Positions 55,849-64,000 of a stretch of DNA of 64,000 bases are shown one piece after another; the stretch's first letter is position 1; each line of letters opens with the position of its first letter. The notes under the pieces were generated by a model. That model was not told the origin of the DNA and searched no databases. It saw only the letters and a list, made by a program, of their open reading frames with translations. The position numbers were made by a program, and so were the translations under genes. This DNA comes from Saccharospirillum mangrovi (GTDB lineage: Bacteria; Pseudomonadota; Gammaproteobacteria; Pseudomonadales; Natronospirillaceae): assembly GCF_003367315.1 (NCBI RefSeq), contig NZ_CP031415.1, positions 556,001 to 620,000 of the forward strand. Direction: 5' to 3'.

Positions 55849-56469
55849 GTGACCACCACCACCCTTATCTACACCAACGGTTTCAATTCCGCCGTCGAAG
55901 TCGACGGCGATCTGCCCAGCGACAAAGCCCGCTTTTTCCGCGATCAGGCCGTCGCTGCCGGCTGGCATTTCCAACCCCACAACGCCTTCTTTTACAGCGC
56001 CGCTGACATGGACGCGGCACTTGCCGGTTTAGTCCAGAAAATGAACGCGGTCGAAGGTCGGCCGTTATTGATGGGTTCGTCGATGGGCGGTTTGTTGGCG
56101 TTGCTGGCATTGGCCGAAGGCGACCGTTTCGACGCCCAGGCGGTGCTGATCAATCCGCTGTTGGTCGCTCGCGAAAACCTGCTTGAAGACAGCCTTGGTC
56201 TGGTTGTCACCAATTACGTCACTAATACCCAGCATCAGGTTGAGCTGTCGGTGGCGAAGCGGTTAGTCCAATGGCTGGACCGAGTGCCGGCGCTGCTGGC
56301 GGGGTTTGGTGATCGGGTGTCGGTGCATCTCGACCAGGGCGATGAAGTGTTGTCCAGCGCCGCCACGGCCGAGTTGTGCGAACCCTGGTGCGAGCTGTTC
56401 GAATACCCCGGCGGCAGCCATCGTTTTGAACATTGGCAAGATGCCTGGGCCCACATCCGCACACTCTAA
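55849..56469 (+). CDS. YqiA-like alpha/beta-hydrolase esterase
   Basis: A 206-residue alpha/beta hydrolase resembling YqiA/UPF0227. The nucleophile elbow GSSMGG (about 76-81) holds the catalytic Ser, an acidic residue lies near HLDQGDEV, and the His is in GGSHRFEHW near the C-terminus. It starts with GTG directly after leuA and has no clear Shine-Dalgarno. The substrate is unknown. Its 3' end is 5 bases from the opposing zinc-ribbon gene. Confidence 0.82.
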   Translation: MTTTTLIYTNGFNSAVEVDGDLPSDKARFFRDQAVAAGWHFQPHNAFFYSAADMDAALAGLVQKMNAVEGRPLLMGSSMGGLLALLALAEGDRFDAQAVLINPLLVARENLLEDSLGLVVTNYVTNTQHQVELSVAKRLVQWLDRVPALLAGFGDRVSVHLDQGDEVLSSAATAELCEPWCELFEYPGGSHRFEHWQDAWAHIRTL

Positions 56470-56474
56470 CGACG

Positions 56475-56636
56475 TCAGCGTACCCGCGTTTCCCGGTGAA
56501 ACCCCAACCAGCCTTTGCGCACCAGAATCAAAAACGCCCGTCGGCAGTGCTCACATTTTACGGTGTGAGCGCCAGCCGTGCGGGCGGGGTAGTCGCCGTG
56601 AAAGGGCGCGCTGCAAAATGGGCAGCGTGTGTTCAA
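56475..56636 (-). CDS. 53-residue zinc-ribbon protein coupled to speA
   Basis: This small gene is easily missed. Its TTG start overlaps the TGA stop of speA as TTGA, the form of a translationally coupled pair. The product has two Cys pairs, CPFC at 5-8 and CEHC at 28-31, spaced as in a one-zinc ribbon, with TVK before the second pair and a basic tail (VRKGWLGFHRETRVR). No other start codon fits better. It ends 5 bases from the opposing esterase gene. Function unknown; such mini zinc ribbons bind RNA, DNA or proteins. Confidence rests on the intact CxxC pairs and the tight coupling. Confidence 0.72.
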   Translation of the reverse strand: MNTRCPFCSAPFHGDYPARTAGAHTVKCEHCRRAFLILVRKGWLGFHRETRVR

Positions 56637-58549
56637 GCGTCGATCGGCGCCGTCGCCTGGCGCGCTTCCAGGTAAGTGATGCGCGTCAGCCCTTGTTCGA
56701 AATCGCGCAACAATTGCGCCTGTTGATCGGCCGACAGACCGGCTGCATCCAACTGACGCTGGTACGCCGAACGCAGCAATTCCGGGTTGAAATCGACCGA
56801 GCGCAATACCGCTTCAATCGAATCACCTTTGCGCTGATTTTCCAGACGCAAACCATCGGGGCCGTCGAGGTAGACATCGACGCTATCGGTATCGCCAAAC
56901 AGGTTGTGCAGATCGCCGAGAATTTCCTGATAGGCGCCAACCATAAAAAATCCCAACCAGGGTTTTTCATTGGCTTGCCATTGCGGCAACGGCAACGTGG
57001 TCTCGATGCCTTCGCCATCGACATAGCCATCGATACGGCCGTCGGAATCGCAGGTGATGTCCTGGATGACGCCGCGCTCGGTCGGTTCGCGGTCGAGACC
57101 CGTCAGCGGCAACACCGGGAAAATCTGGTCGATGCCCCAGATGTCTGGCACCGATTGAAATACCGAGAAATTCACGAACAACTTGGTGGCCAGCTTCTCG
57201 TTCAGATCGTCGAGGATAACGCGGTGGCTGCTCTTGGCGGCGTTCAGACGGTCACGCAATTTCAGATTCAGACTGCGCGCCAACTCTTCTGCCTGAGCGC
57301 GACCGGCCAACGTCAGTTGCCCCAGGTTATAAGCCTGATGACATTCGCTGAGGAAGTAACCGGCGTCGTGATACAGCTCGGGCAACGAGCGGCGGCGGCT
57401 GTCCAGATCCTGATGGCACGACCAGAGTTCGTGCAGCGCTGAAATAGCGTCTTCGTCGGGGCGTTGAAGCTCGACGGGTTCGGCGCGTTCTTCTTCGATC
57501 ACATCGGTGATCAGCACCGCATGATGCGCAGTCACCGCCCGGCCGGATTCACTGAACACATCCGGGTGCGGCTGGCCGGCCATTTCCGCCGCCTGACGGA
57601 ACGCGTAGACAACGTTGTTGGCGTATTCGGCGGTGGAATAATTCATCGAGCAGGTTGAGCGCGACCGGGTGCCTTCGTAATCGACACCCAAACCGCCGCC
57701 GACATCGACCGCCTGCACCGGCGCGCCCAGTTCGCGCAGTTCGACATAAAACCGTGCGCACTCACGCAAGCCGACCTGGATGTCGCGGATGTTGGCGATC
57801 TGCGAACCCAAATGGAAATGCAGCAGCTGAAACGCATCGAGCAAGTCGGCTGCTTTTAAGGTATCGACCACTTTCAACACTTCGGACGCGGTCAAACCGA
57901 ACTTGGATTTTTCACCGCCGGTGTTCTGCCAGTTGCCTTTGCCGATGGACGACAACCGCGCCCGCACACCGATGCGCGGCTGCACGCCGAGTTCGCGCGC
58001 AATCTGAATAATCCAATCCACTTCGCTGGCTTTTTCCACCACCAGATACACGCGGTGGCCCAGCGTTTCCGCCTGCAACGCCAGGCGAATGAATTCTTTG
58101 TCTTTGTAGCCGTTGCACACCAGCGTCGTTTTGCCTTTGTAGGCTTCGGACATCACTGCCAGCAACTCCGGTTTGGAGCCGGCTTCCAGACCAATACGAC
58201 CGTCGCAGACGCGCTGCTGACCGGCGATGATTTCTTCCACCACGCGGCGCTGCTGGTTCACCTTGATCGGGTACAGCGGCTGATAACGGCCTTGATATTT
58301 TTCCGACACGATGGCCTGGTCAAACGCCTCAACAATGCGCGCCACCCGGTCGTGCAGAATGTGCGGGAAACGCACCAGCAACGGCAGTTGCAAACCCTGG
58401 CTGCGCGCAGCCTCGACAATGCGCGTCAAGCGCATGTCGCCGCCGGGGTGACGCACCGTTACCCGGCCGTCTTCGGCAATGCTGAAATAACCTTCTGACC
58501 AGCGGTCGACGTTGTAGCGTTCCAGAGCATCATTGACGGACCAATTCAT
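56633..58549 (-). CDS. speA: Biosynthetic arginine decarboxylase
   Basis: It decarboxylates arginine to agmatine with PLP, starting putrescine synthesis. The 638 residues match SpeA. Visible features are the PLP-lysine region YPIKVNQQRRVVEEI (about 93-107), GYKDKEFI, the glycine-rich phosphate loop DVGGGLGVDYEGT (about 279-291), and SESGRAVTAHHAVLITDV (about 335-352). AGGAG precedes the ATG. The gene is followed by the overlapping zinc-ribbon gene. No speB or speE is nearby. Confidence 0.95.
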   Translation of the reverse strand: MNWSVNDALERYNVDRWSEGYFSIAEDGRVTVRHPGGDMRLTRIVEAARSQGLQLPLLVRFPHILHDRVARIVEAFDQAIVSEKYQGRYQPLYPIKVNQQRRVVEEIIAGQQRVCDGRIGLEAGSKPELLAVMSEAYKGKTTLVCNGYKDKEFIRLALQAETLGHRVYLVVEKASEVDWIIQIARELGVQPRIGVRARLSSIGKGNWQNTGGEKSKFGLTASEVLKVVDTLKAADLLDAFQLLHFHLGSQIANIRDIQVGLRECARFYVELRELGAPVQAVDVGGGLGVDYEGTRSRSTCSMNYSTAEYANNVVYAFRQAAEMAGQPHPDVFSESGRAVTAHHAVLITDVIEEERAEPVELQRPDEDAISALHELWSCHQDLDSRRRSLPELYHDAGYFLSECHQAYNLGQLTLAGRAQAEELARSLNLKLRDRLNAAKSSHRVILDDLNEKLATKLFVNFSVFQSVPDIWGIDQIFPVLPLTGLDREPTERGVIQDITCDSDGRIDGYVDGEGIETTLPLPQWQANEKPWLGFFMVGAYQEILGDLHNLFGDTDSVDVYLDGPDGLRLENQRKGDSIEAVLRSVDFNPELLRSAYQRQLDAAGLSADQQAQLLRDFEQGLTRITYLEARQATAPIDA

Positions 58550-58741
58550 TGGCGAGCGAACTCCTGATGTTCACAGCGAAATAGGGTTTGGAATGGCGGA
58601 TTGTAGTGCTTTGTAGTCGCACCGCAATTGGCGATAATGCATGGTTCGTTTTTGTCGAATGCCAGGCCCCGCCGCAGCGCCCAAACTGAGCCTTGGCGCG
58701 GCGCGATCACACATCGAACGATCACAAAAAGAGAGTCCACC

Positions 58742-59125
58742 ATGAACAAGAGTGTTATCAGCACCGACCAGGCGCCTGCCGCCATCGGTCCTTATTCACA
58801 AGCCGTCAAGCTGGGCGATACCGTCTATCTGTCCGGCCAGATTCCGTTGGTGCCCGACACCATGACGCTGGTCGATGGCGACATTTCCGCTCAGGTGCAT
58901 CAGGTGTTTCGCAATCTGCGTGCGGTATGCGAAGCCGCCGGTGGCAGCCTGCAGGACATCGTAAAACTGAACATCTTCCTGACTGATTTAAGCCACTTCG
59001 CCACCGTCAACGACATCATGACCGAGTATTTCGTGCAGCCGTATCCGGCCCGCGCGGCGATTGGTGTCGCAGCGTTGCCGAAAGGCGCGAATGTGGAAAT
59101 GGACGGTGTGATGGGTCTGGCGTAA
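58742..59125 (+). CDS. ridA: RidA family enamine/imine deaminase
   Basis: A 127-residue protein that hydrolyses reactive 2-aminoacrylate and related imines. The start [22 protein letters not shown] is classic for RidA, as are GQIPL, the conserved KLNIFLTDL, the Arg in [21 protein letters not shown] and its position about 105. It forms trimers in known members. AAAGAGAG lies before the ATG. It converges on a small gene, with 23 bases between stops. Confidence 0.95.
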   Translation: MNKSVISTDQAPAAIGPYSQAVKLGDTVYLSGQIPLVPDTMTLVDGDISAQVHQVFRNLRAVCEAAGGSLQDIVKLNIFLTDLSHFATVNDIMTEYFVQPYPARAAIGVAALPKGANVEMDGVMGLA

Positions 59126-59148
59126 GCCAGGCTTGTTCAGGAAACGAA

Positions 59149-59295
59149 TCAGGCGCGGCCGGCTTTTTTACGCGCCTTGAGCGCTGCGCGGGCGTCTTTG
59201 TAGCCTTGCCAGCGCACTTGCAGAGCCGCCAGGGCGCTGAGCAATTTATGGGCGCCACGACGGCGAGTCAGAAATTTGGGCAGGGGCTTGGCCAT
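59149..59295 (-). CDS. 48-residue basic protein of unknown function
   Basis: An open frame beginning MAKPLPKFLTRRRGAHKLLS and ending KARKKAGRA. AGGA lies 9-10 bases before the ATG, and the frame fills the space between ridA and the lpxL-like gene. The product has about 15 Lys, Arg or His residues and nearly no acidic ones, with a central amphipathic helix (LSALAALQVRWQGYKDARAALKAR). It might bind nucleic acid. The evidence is the ribosome-binding site, fit and composition only. Confidence 0.5.
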   Translation of the reverse strand: MAKPLPKFLTRRRGAHKLLSALAALQVRWQGYKDARAALKARKKAGRA

Positions 59296-59375
59296 CGGTG
59301 AACGTCCTGATTTGCAATCGCCCGGCATCGCCGGCTTTGGTAAACTAGGGCGCCATTTAACGATTCCAGCCCCGC

Positions 59376-60341
59376 ATGCGTCAAGCCAAAGCCCCTCGAC
59401 CTCGTAAAACCCGTCAGCGCGATTCGCGCGTTACCGACCGCTTCCAATACCGCGATTTTCTGGCACCCCGTTACTGGGGCGCCTGGTGTTTTATCGGCTT
59501 TATGCAGCTGATCGGACGGCTGTCTGAACGCGGTCGGGTGCGGGTTGCGGGCTGGCTGACGCCGCCGTTGATGACGCTGGCACGCAGCCGTCGTCACGTC
59601 GCCGCACGTAACCTGCAACTGTGTTTTCCGGAACTCAGTGAAGCCGAGCAACGGGCATTGCTCAAACGCGCGTTTTTCTCGTACATCCTGGGCATGCTGG
59701 AAACCGCTCGTTCCTGGGTGCAACCGATGGAACCAATGCGCGACAAAGTACGCTGGGAAGGGCTGGAACATCTCGATGCGGCGCAGTCGAAAGGCCAGGG
59801 CGTGTTGTTGGTGGGCGGCCATTTCACCATTCTGGATATGGCCGGCGCGTTGTTTGGTCTGATTCGTGAATACGATCTGATTTACCGCAAACACGACAAC
59901 GAGTTGCTGAATTATTTTATGACCCGTTCGCGCGAACGCTGGTGTTCCCGCAGCATCGCCCGACGCGATATGCGCGGGCTGATTCGCTCGCTGCGCGAAG
60001 GCCGCATCGTCTGGTACGCGCCGGATCAGGATTACGGCCGCAAGGCGTCCACCTTCGTGCCGTTCTTCGGCATTCCGACCGCGACCGTGACCATGACCAC
60101 CAAACTCGCCCAATCGAGCAATGCCGTGGTGGTGCCGGTGTTTTTCTATCGCGATGAAGACCCGAGCAACTATGTGGCCCGCTTCGAAGCGCCGTTGCCG
60201 ATTCCCAGCGACGATGCCGATGCCGATGCCGCCGTGTTCAACGAATGGTTGGAAGCCAGAGTCCGCGAACAGCCCGAGCAATATCTGTGGCTGCACAAAC
60301 GCTTCAAGACACGTCCGTTGGGCGAGCCGTCGGTGTATTGA
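59376..60341 (+). CDS. Lipid A acyltransferase, LpxL/HtrB-like
   Basis: A 321-residue inner-membrane acyltransferase that adds a secondary acyl chain to lipid A precursors. A hydrophobic anchor is at about 36-52. The catalytic H-x4-D motif is in GGHFTILDM (about 145-153), and YAPDQDYGRKASTFVPFFG and the final WLHKRFKTRP are family signatures. The N-terminal 25 residues are unusually basic (MRQAKAPRPRKTRQRDSR). LpxL and LpxM cannot be separated from sequence alone. Confidence 0.9.
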   Translation: MRQAKAPRPRKTRQRDSRVTDRFQYRDFLAPRYWGAWCFIGFMQLIGRLSERGRVRVAGWLTPPLMTLARSRRHVAARNLQLCFPELSEAEQRALLKRAFFSYILGMLETARSWVQPMEPMRDKVRWEGLEHLDAAQSKGQGVLLVGGHFTILDMAGALFGLIREYDLIYRKHDNELLNYFMTRSRERWCSRSIARRDMRGLIRSLREGRIVWYAPDQDYGRKASTFVPFFGIPTATVTMTTKLAQSSNAVVVPVFFYRDEDPSNYVARFEAPLPIPSDDADADAAVFNEWLEARVREQPEQYLWLHKRFKTRPLGEPSVY

Positions 60342-60453
60342 TTGAGCGCCGAGTGGCGCTCAATGGGAGACGCTTGATGGAAGACGGGAGACGCTCTTTA
60401 GCGTTTAGCGTCTCCCGTTCAGCGTAAAGCGGGCGCCGCCGCTAGGCGGCGCC
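60341..60453. repeat. Three consecutive hairpins between convergent genes
   Basis: First: ATTGAGCGCC/GGCGCTCAAT with loop GAGT (60341-60364). Second: 12-bp stem ACGGGAGACGCT/AGCGTCTCCCGT (60384-60418) with an 11-base loop; GGGAGACGCT also occurs directly at 60365-60374. Third: GGCGCCGCC/GGCGGCGCC with loop GCTA (60432-60453). None has a T tract. It separates lpxL-like and ndh 3' ends. Confidence 0.85.
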
Positions 60454-61779
60454 TCAATGCAACTTCAAGCGCGGCCGGATGGCGTGGTTCAGTCGATCGA
60501 TCAACGCCAGCATCAGCGTTCGCGTCACACCGTGCAGCGCCATCTGGTGCTGGCGATACAGACTGATGTACACCAGGCGTGCGATGCGGCCTTCGATCAT
60601 CATCGAGCCACCCGTCAGATTGCCCATCAATGAACCGACGGTGCTGAACCGGCTGAGACTGATCAACGAACCGTGGTCTTTATAGCGGTACGCCAGCATC
60701 GGTTTACCGGCTTTCTGACGTTGCAGATTTTTCAGAATGTGGCTTGCCATCTGATGCGCCGATTGCGCCCGAGGCGGCACCCAACTGCCATCCGGTTGCG
60801 GGCAGGCGCAGCAATCGCCGAGCGCCCAGATTCGTTCGTCGCGCGTGGTTTGCAGCGTCTCGTTGACCATCAATTGGTTGTTGCGTGCGCTTTCCAGACC
60901 GGCAATGTCCTTAAGGAAATTCGGCGCCCGCACACCGGCCGCCCAAACCAGAATATCGCCTTCAATCATTTCACCGTCTTTGGTTTCCAGCGCGCCTTTA
61001 TGGCCGCGCACCACCTGAGTGTTGTGGCGCACTTTCACGCCCAGTTTGCCCAGTTCGGTGATCACTGAACCGGCAATGCGATCAGGCAGTGCCGGCAGAA
61101 TGCGCGGCCCGGCTTCGAGCAGACTGACCTGTAAATGTTCCGGCCCGATGTGGTCGAGATCGTAGTCCTGCAACACTTTTGCCGAGTTATAGAGTTCGGC
61201 TGAGAGTTCCACGCCGGTGGCGCCACCGCCGACAATCACCAGTTTTAATTGTTGGTCCTGACCGGCGGCGCGAGCGCGATCCTGGCGCAAAAAAGCGTTC
61301 AGTAAGCGGCGGTGAAAGCGTTCGGCCTGGCCGGGTGCGTCGAGCTTCAGGCAATGCTCGTCGATGCCGGGAATGTTGAAATCGTTGGTGACGCTGCCGA
61401 GTGCGAACACCAGTTGGTCGTAGCGCACGCGGCGTTCGGCGAGCACCGTCTGGCCGTCTTCATCGACCAGCGGCGCTAACACGACTTCGCGTTGGTCGCG
61501 GTTTAAATCGCACACCGAACCGAGAATAAAGTGGAAATGATTGCGCCGGGCGTGGCCGCGATAATTCACTTCATCGACACCGGCATCCAAAGAACCGGCC
61601 GCCACTTCGTGCAGCAGCGGTTTCCACAAATGGGTGTTGTTGCGGTCGATTAAGGTGACGTGGGCTTTGCCTTTGCGGCCCCAGCGGCGACCGAGTTGCG
61701 TCGCCAGTTCCAGCCCGCCGGCGCCTCCGCCAATGATGACAATCTGTTCGATGTCCGGTGTTTTGATGTCGTGGTTCAT
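60454..61779 (-). CDS. ndh: Type II NADH:quinone oxidoreductase
   Basis: A 441-residue peripheral membrane flavoprotein that passes electrons from NADH to quinone without pumping protons. The FAD motif IIGGGAGGLELA is at about 15-26, the NADH motif VIVGGGATGVELSAEL at about 178-193, and the second FAD motif IWALGDCCACP at about 307-317. The ATG at 61779 has GGGA about 7 bases upstream; a GTG two codons earlier is possible. The C-terminal amphipathic region (about 390-440) probably binds the membrane. Confidence 0.92.
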   Translation of the reverse strand: MNHDIKTPDIEQIVIIGGGAGGLELATQLGRRWGRKGKAHVTLIDRNNTHLWKPLLHEVAAGSLDAGVDEVNYRGHARRNHFHFILGSVCDLNRDQREVVLAPLVDEDGQTVLAERRVRYDQLVFALGSVTNDFNIPGIDEHCLKLDAPGQAERFHRRLLNAFLRQDRARAAGQDQQLKLVIVGGGATGVELSAELYNSAKVLQDYDLDHIGPEHLQVSLLEAGPRILPALPDRIAGSVITELGKLGVKVRHNTQVVRGHKGALETKDGEMIEGDILVWAAGVRAPNFLKDIAGLESARNNQLMVNETLQTTRDERIWALGDCCACPQPDGSWVPPRAQSAHQMASHILKNLQRQKAGKPMLAYRYKDHGSLISLSRFSTVGSLMGNLTGGSMMIEGRIARLVYISLYRQHQMALHGVTRTLMLALIDRLNHAIRPRLKLH

Positions 61780-61829
61780 ACACAAGTCCCAAAGTTGAAA
61801 AGAAATCGGTGGCGGGTTTCTCGACGGCG

Positions 61830-62378
61830 TTAAGCCGTTTCATCGGGTACGAAACCTGCGCGGGCCGGATCGAGCCGAACCGCCGTGGCATAGGCTAACG
61901 GCCATTGCCAGCAATCGTCGAACGGTCGTTGCAGCAGTACGGCGGCCAGAGCGCGCAGACTGCCAGCGTGGGCAACGATCATATCGTCGCGTTCAAATTG
62001 TAGTGTTTCGGCCCAGTCGGCGACGCGTCGGTACAGATCGCGACCGCTTTCACCGCCAGGCATGACGAAATCCAGCGGCCGTTTGGCCCAGGCATCCAGG
62101 CTGGCGCGGTCGATGTCGTCCCAACGTTGGCCTTCCCAGTCGCCGAAATTCAGTTCTTGCAGCGCCGGTGTCAGCACGGCGTGCTTATCCAGTGTTTGGG
62201 CCAATTCAGCGCAGCGTGGTGTCGGGCTGCAAAATAGCCGTCGCCAGGGTGGCAATTGGGCGCGGATTCGCTGCGCCGTTTGCGCTGGCGTTGCCACCAA
62301 GATGGGGTCGCTGCGGCCATAACAGAAGCCGGTGTTTTGCGGCGCGCCGTGGCGCAACAGCAGGGGGCTGTTAAACAC
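61830..62378 (-). CDS. cobC: Histidine phosphatase, probable alpha-ribazole phosphatase
   Basis: A 182-residue phosphoglycerate-mutase-like phosphatase. The catalytic LRHGAP (about 7-12) and the second His in VAHAGSL (about 140-146) are present, with an Arg at CSPTPRCAELA. It follows cobS with an 8-base overlap through a GTG start and has no clear Shine-Dalgarno. Its place in the cob operon supports removal of phosphate from alpha-ribazole phosphate, the CobC reaction. Confidence 0.85.
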   Translation of the reverse strand: MFNSPLLLRHGAPQNTGFCYGRSDPILVATPAQTAQRIRAQLPPWRRLFCSPTPRCAELAQTLDKHAVLTPALQELNFGDWEGQRWDDIDRASLDAWAKRPLDFVMPGGESGRDLYRRVADWAETLQFERDDMIVAHAGSLRALAAVLLQRPFDDCWQWPLAYATAVRLDPARAGFVPDETA

Positions 62379-63147
62379 CGAGTGCGACCCAGACCAACAG
62401 CAACAGCAGTTCCTGCAATTGCTGCGCGCCGCCCAGACAATCGCCGGTGTAACCACCGAGCCGGCGGCGGAACCAGCCGGTCAGAATGGCACGCAACAGC
62501 AACGCCAGCGGCAGCGCCCAGATCAGTGTTGTCACCGACGGCAGTAATAGCAATGCCAGAACCGGCACAGCCGCTATGAACGAAGCGATGACGCCAAAAT
62601 GCGTCGCCAGCGGTTTGCTTTTGGATTCGGCGTCGGCGCGGGCGTAGTCGAGCGTCCATAACGTCGAGATCGACCAGAACCGACTCCAGCCGTGCAGTAA
62701 CGGCAGCAGCCAGAACGCGGCCAACGGCTCGGTCGATAACACGACACTCAGTGCGTACCAGCGAATGCCCATCGATACGATTAAGGCCGCTGCGCCGTAG
62801 GTACCGAGTCGGCTGTCTTTCATGATGTCGAGCGCGGCTTGTCGGGTATAACCGCCGCCCAGGCCATCGAACAGATCGGCCAGACCGTCTTCATGAAAGG
62901 CGCCGGTCAGCAGCAAGCTGACGCCGAGCATCAGGCCGACGGCCAACGGTGTTGGGAACAGCAGATTCAAGCCGTAAAACGCGGCGGCCAACACAACGCC
63001 GACGACGACACCGACCCAACTGAAATAACGGCTGCCGGCGTTTAAATAGTCGTCGTTAAAGACCACACCGGATGGCGCGGGCAATCGAGTGAAAAACACC
63101 CAGGCGTTGAAGAAGGCGTGATACTGGCGGACGAGCTGGCGAATCAT
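62371..63147 (-). CDS. cobS: Adenosylcobinamide-GDP ribazoletransferase (cobalamin synthase)
   Basis: A 258-residue integral membrane enzyme that joins adenosylcobinamide-GDP with alpha-ribazole (or its phosphate). The Mg-binding signature HEDGLADLFDGLGGG is at about 85-99, followed by MKDSRLGTYGAAALIV. About six to seven membrane helices. The ATG overlaps the cobT stop (ATGA). Confidence 0.94.
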   Translation of the reverse strand: MIRQLVRQYHAFFNAWVFFTRLPAPSGVVFNDDYLNAGSRYFSWVGVVVGVVLAAAFYGLNLLFPTPLAVGLMLGVSLLLTGAFHEDGLADLFDGLGGGYTRQAALDIMKDSRLGTYGAAALIVSMGIRWYALSVVLSTEPLAAFWLLPLLHGWSRFWSISTLWTLDYARADAESKSKPLATHFGVIASFIAAVPVLALLLLPSVTTLIWALPLALLLRAILTGWFRRRLGGYTGDCLGGAQQLQELLLLLVWVALGV

Positions 63148-64000
63148 TGAGCGCCGTCCTTGCTGCCCTTTTCTTTGCTAACCCCGGCGCTGTCGAAACT
63201 CGCCATGCCGGTAAAAAACGCCAGTGCCGACTGTATCAGCGGCCAGGCCAGAACGGCGCCGGTGCCTTCGCCGAGGCGCAAATTCAACTGCAACAACGGC
63301 TGGACGTTCAATGCGTCGAGCAAACGGCGATGGCCGCTTTCGTCCGAGCAATGGCTGAACAGGGCGTAGTCGAGAATAGCGGGGTGATCGCGCCACAAGG
63401 TGGTCAGCGCTGCGGTCGCCAAAAAGCCATCGACGATAAAGGGTTTGCCGGCTGCCGCTGTGGCCGCCATAGAGCCGGCCATCATCGCCAATTCCAGGCC
63501 ACCCAGGTGTCGCAAAATGGCCGCGCCGTCTTTCAATTGATGTCGATGCAGGGCGATAGCCGCGTCAATCACCTCGGCTTTGTGTGCCTGCATTTGGGTT
63601 GAAGCGCCGGTTCCTGCACCAACGCAATCGGCCGCTGGCAACTGCAAACAAGCCGCCATCAACGCCGCGCCGGCCGTGGTGTTGCCGATGCCCATTTCAC
63701 CAAAACTGAGTACATCGGCGCCCCGGTCGAACGATTGTTGCGCCAGCTCGGCGCCGGTCTTTATGGCTGCATCGAACTCGGAGATTGTCAACGCCGGTTG
63801 CTGGCTGAAATCGGCGCTGCCGTTAGCGATACGGGCGTTGATCAGGTCGGGATGGTCGGGCAGAGCGTCGCCATCAATGCCGGCATCAACCACCTTCAGC
63901 GGCACGCCATGCTGTTGGCAAAACTGATTGATGGCCGCGCCACCTGCGAGAAAATTCAGCACCATCTGGCGCGTCACTGCACTGGGGTACGGGCTGATCT
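63144..64000 (-). CDS. cobT: Nicotinate-nucleotide-dimethylbenzimidazole phosphoribosyltransferase (5' end outside the window)
   Basis: It makes alpha-ribazole phosphate for the lower ligand of cobalamin. The frame is open to the edge of the window (reading ISPYPSAVTRQMVLNFLAGG), so roughly the first 70 residues are missing. Visible family motifs are LSFGEMGIGNTTAGAAL and the following CVGAGTGAS. It is upstream of cobS and coupled to it. A cobalamin riboswitch, if present, would be outside. Confidence 0.95.
   Translation of the reverse strand, partial: ISPYPSAVTRQMVLNFLAGGAAINQFCQQHGVPLKVVDAGIDGDALPDHPDLINARIANGSADFSQQPALTISEFDAAIKTGAELAQQSFDRGADVLSFGEMGIGNTTAGAALMAACLQLPAADCVGAGTGASTQMQAHKAEVIDAAIALHRHQLKDGAAILRHLGGLELAMMAGSMAATAAAGKPFIVDGFLATAALTTLWRDHPAILDYALFSHCSDESGHRRLLDALNVQPLLQLNLRLGEGTGAVLAWPLIQSALAFFTGMASFDSAGVSKEKGSKDGAQ

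Overview
The window looks like an ordinary chromosomal stretch of a GC-rich, free-living, aquatic-type gammaproteobacterium. The evidence is the glrK-qseG-glrR signalling operon, SpeA-type arginine decarboxylase, LpxL-type acyltransferase, MtgA, YciA, UbiA, Pho boxes of gammaproteobacterial type, and three methyl-accepting chemotaxis proteins plus an EAL protein (motile lifestyle). I would guess Oceanospirillales, near Saccharospirillum or Reinekea, but the sequence alone does not fix a genus. No insertion sequence, prophage, CRISPR array or rRNA operon was seen. Genes are dense, and many are coupled by 4-11 bp overlaps.

Layout. 1-5.5 kb: end of the ribosomal alpha operon (rplQ), converging on glgBX (glycogen branching and debranching), then htpX with a sigma-32-like promoter. 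5.6-9.0 kb: glrK-qseG-glrR, a two-component/lipoprotein operon with an NtrC-type regulator. 9.1-15 kb: EF-hand protein, chemoreceptor, gnd, a membrane protein of unknown function and an AEC permease. 15.2-16.7 kb: DUF2239 protein and a LigB-type dioxygenase. 16.8-22.6 kb: mannitol uptake and oxidation (mtlR, mtlE, mtlF, mtlG, mtlD) without an ABC ATPase gene. 22.6-25.8 kb: second chemoreceptor and a paralogue of MtlR. 25.9-28.9 kb: cupredoxin-like protein coupled to a GGDEF/EAL protein. 28.9-38.4 kb: unknown proteins, third chemoreceptor, AI-2E family transporter, EamA and CDF exporters, mtgA, and a DUF47-pit low-affinity phosphate transport pair.

38.5-50.5 kb is dominated by phosphate: pstS-pstC-pstA-pstB-phoU behind tandem Pho boxes, and phoB-phoR behind its own Pho box. 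A third Pho-box-like site, in reverse orientation, overlaps the promoter of the DUF47-pit operon. This suggests one circuit in which PhoB switches on high-affinity uptake and its own synthesis and represses the low-affinity carrier. Between these lie tRNA-Thr, a DUF3392 membrane protein, an S1/P1-nuclease-like protein that has lost a metal site, a protein faintly like DUF2971, and a REC-PilZ protein.

50.5-64 kb: ubiA, rubredoxin and rubredoxin reductase, HU, an Lrp-type regulator divergent from leuA, a YqiA-like esterase, a previously easy-to-miss 53-residue zinc-ribbon gene coupled to speA, ridA, a 48-residue basic protein, an lpxL-like gene, a three-hairpin intergenic element, a type II NADH dehydrogenase, and a cobalamin nucleotide-loop operon (cobT-cobS-cobC) whose first gene runs off the window.

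Nothing here forms an obviously new multi-gene system. The most interesting items are the phosphate circuit with the reversed Pho box at pit, the nuclease-like protein with all three Zn2 ligands replaced by Asn, the TTGA-coupled zinc-ribbon gene, the mannitol transporter without an ATPase, and several unexplained structured intergenic elements.
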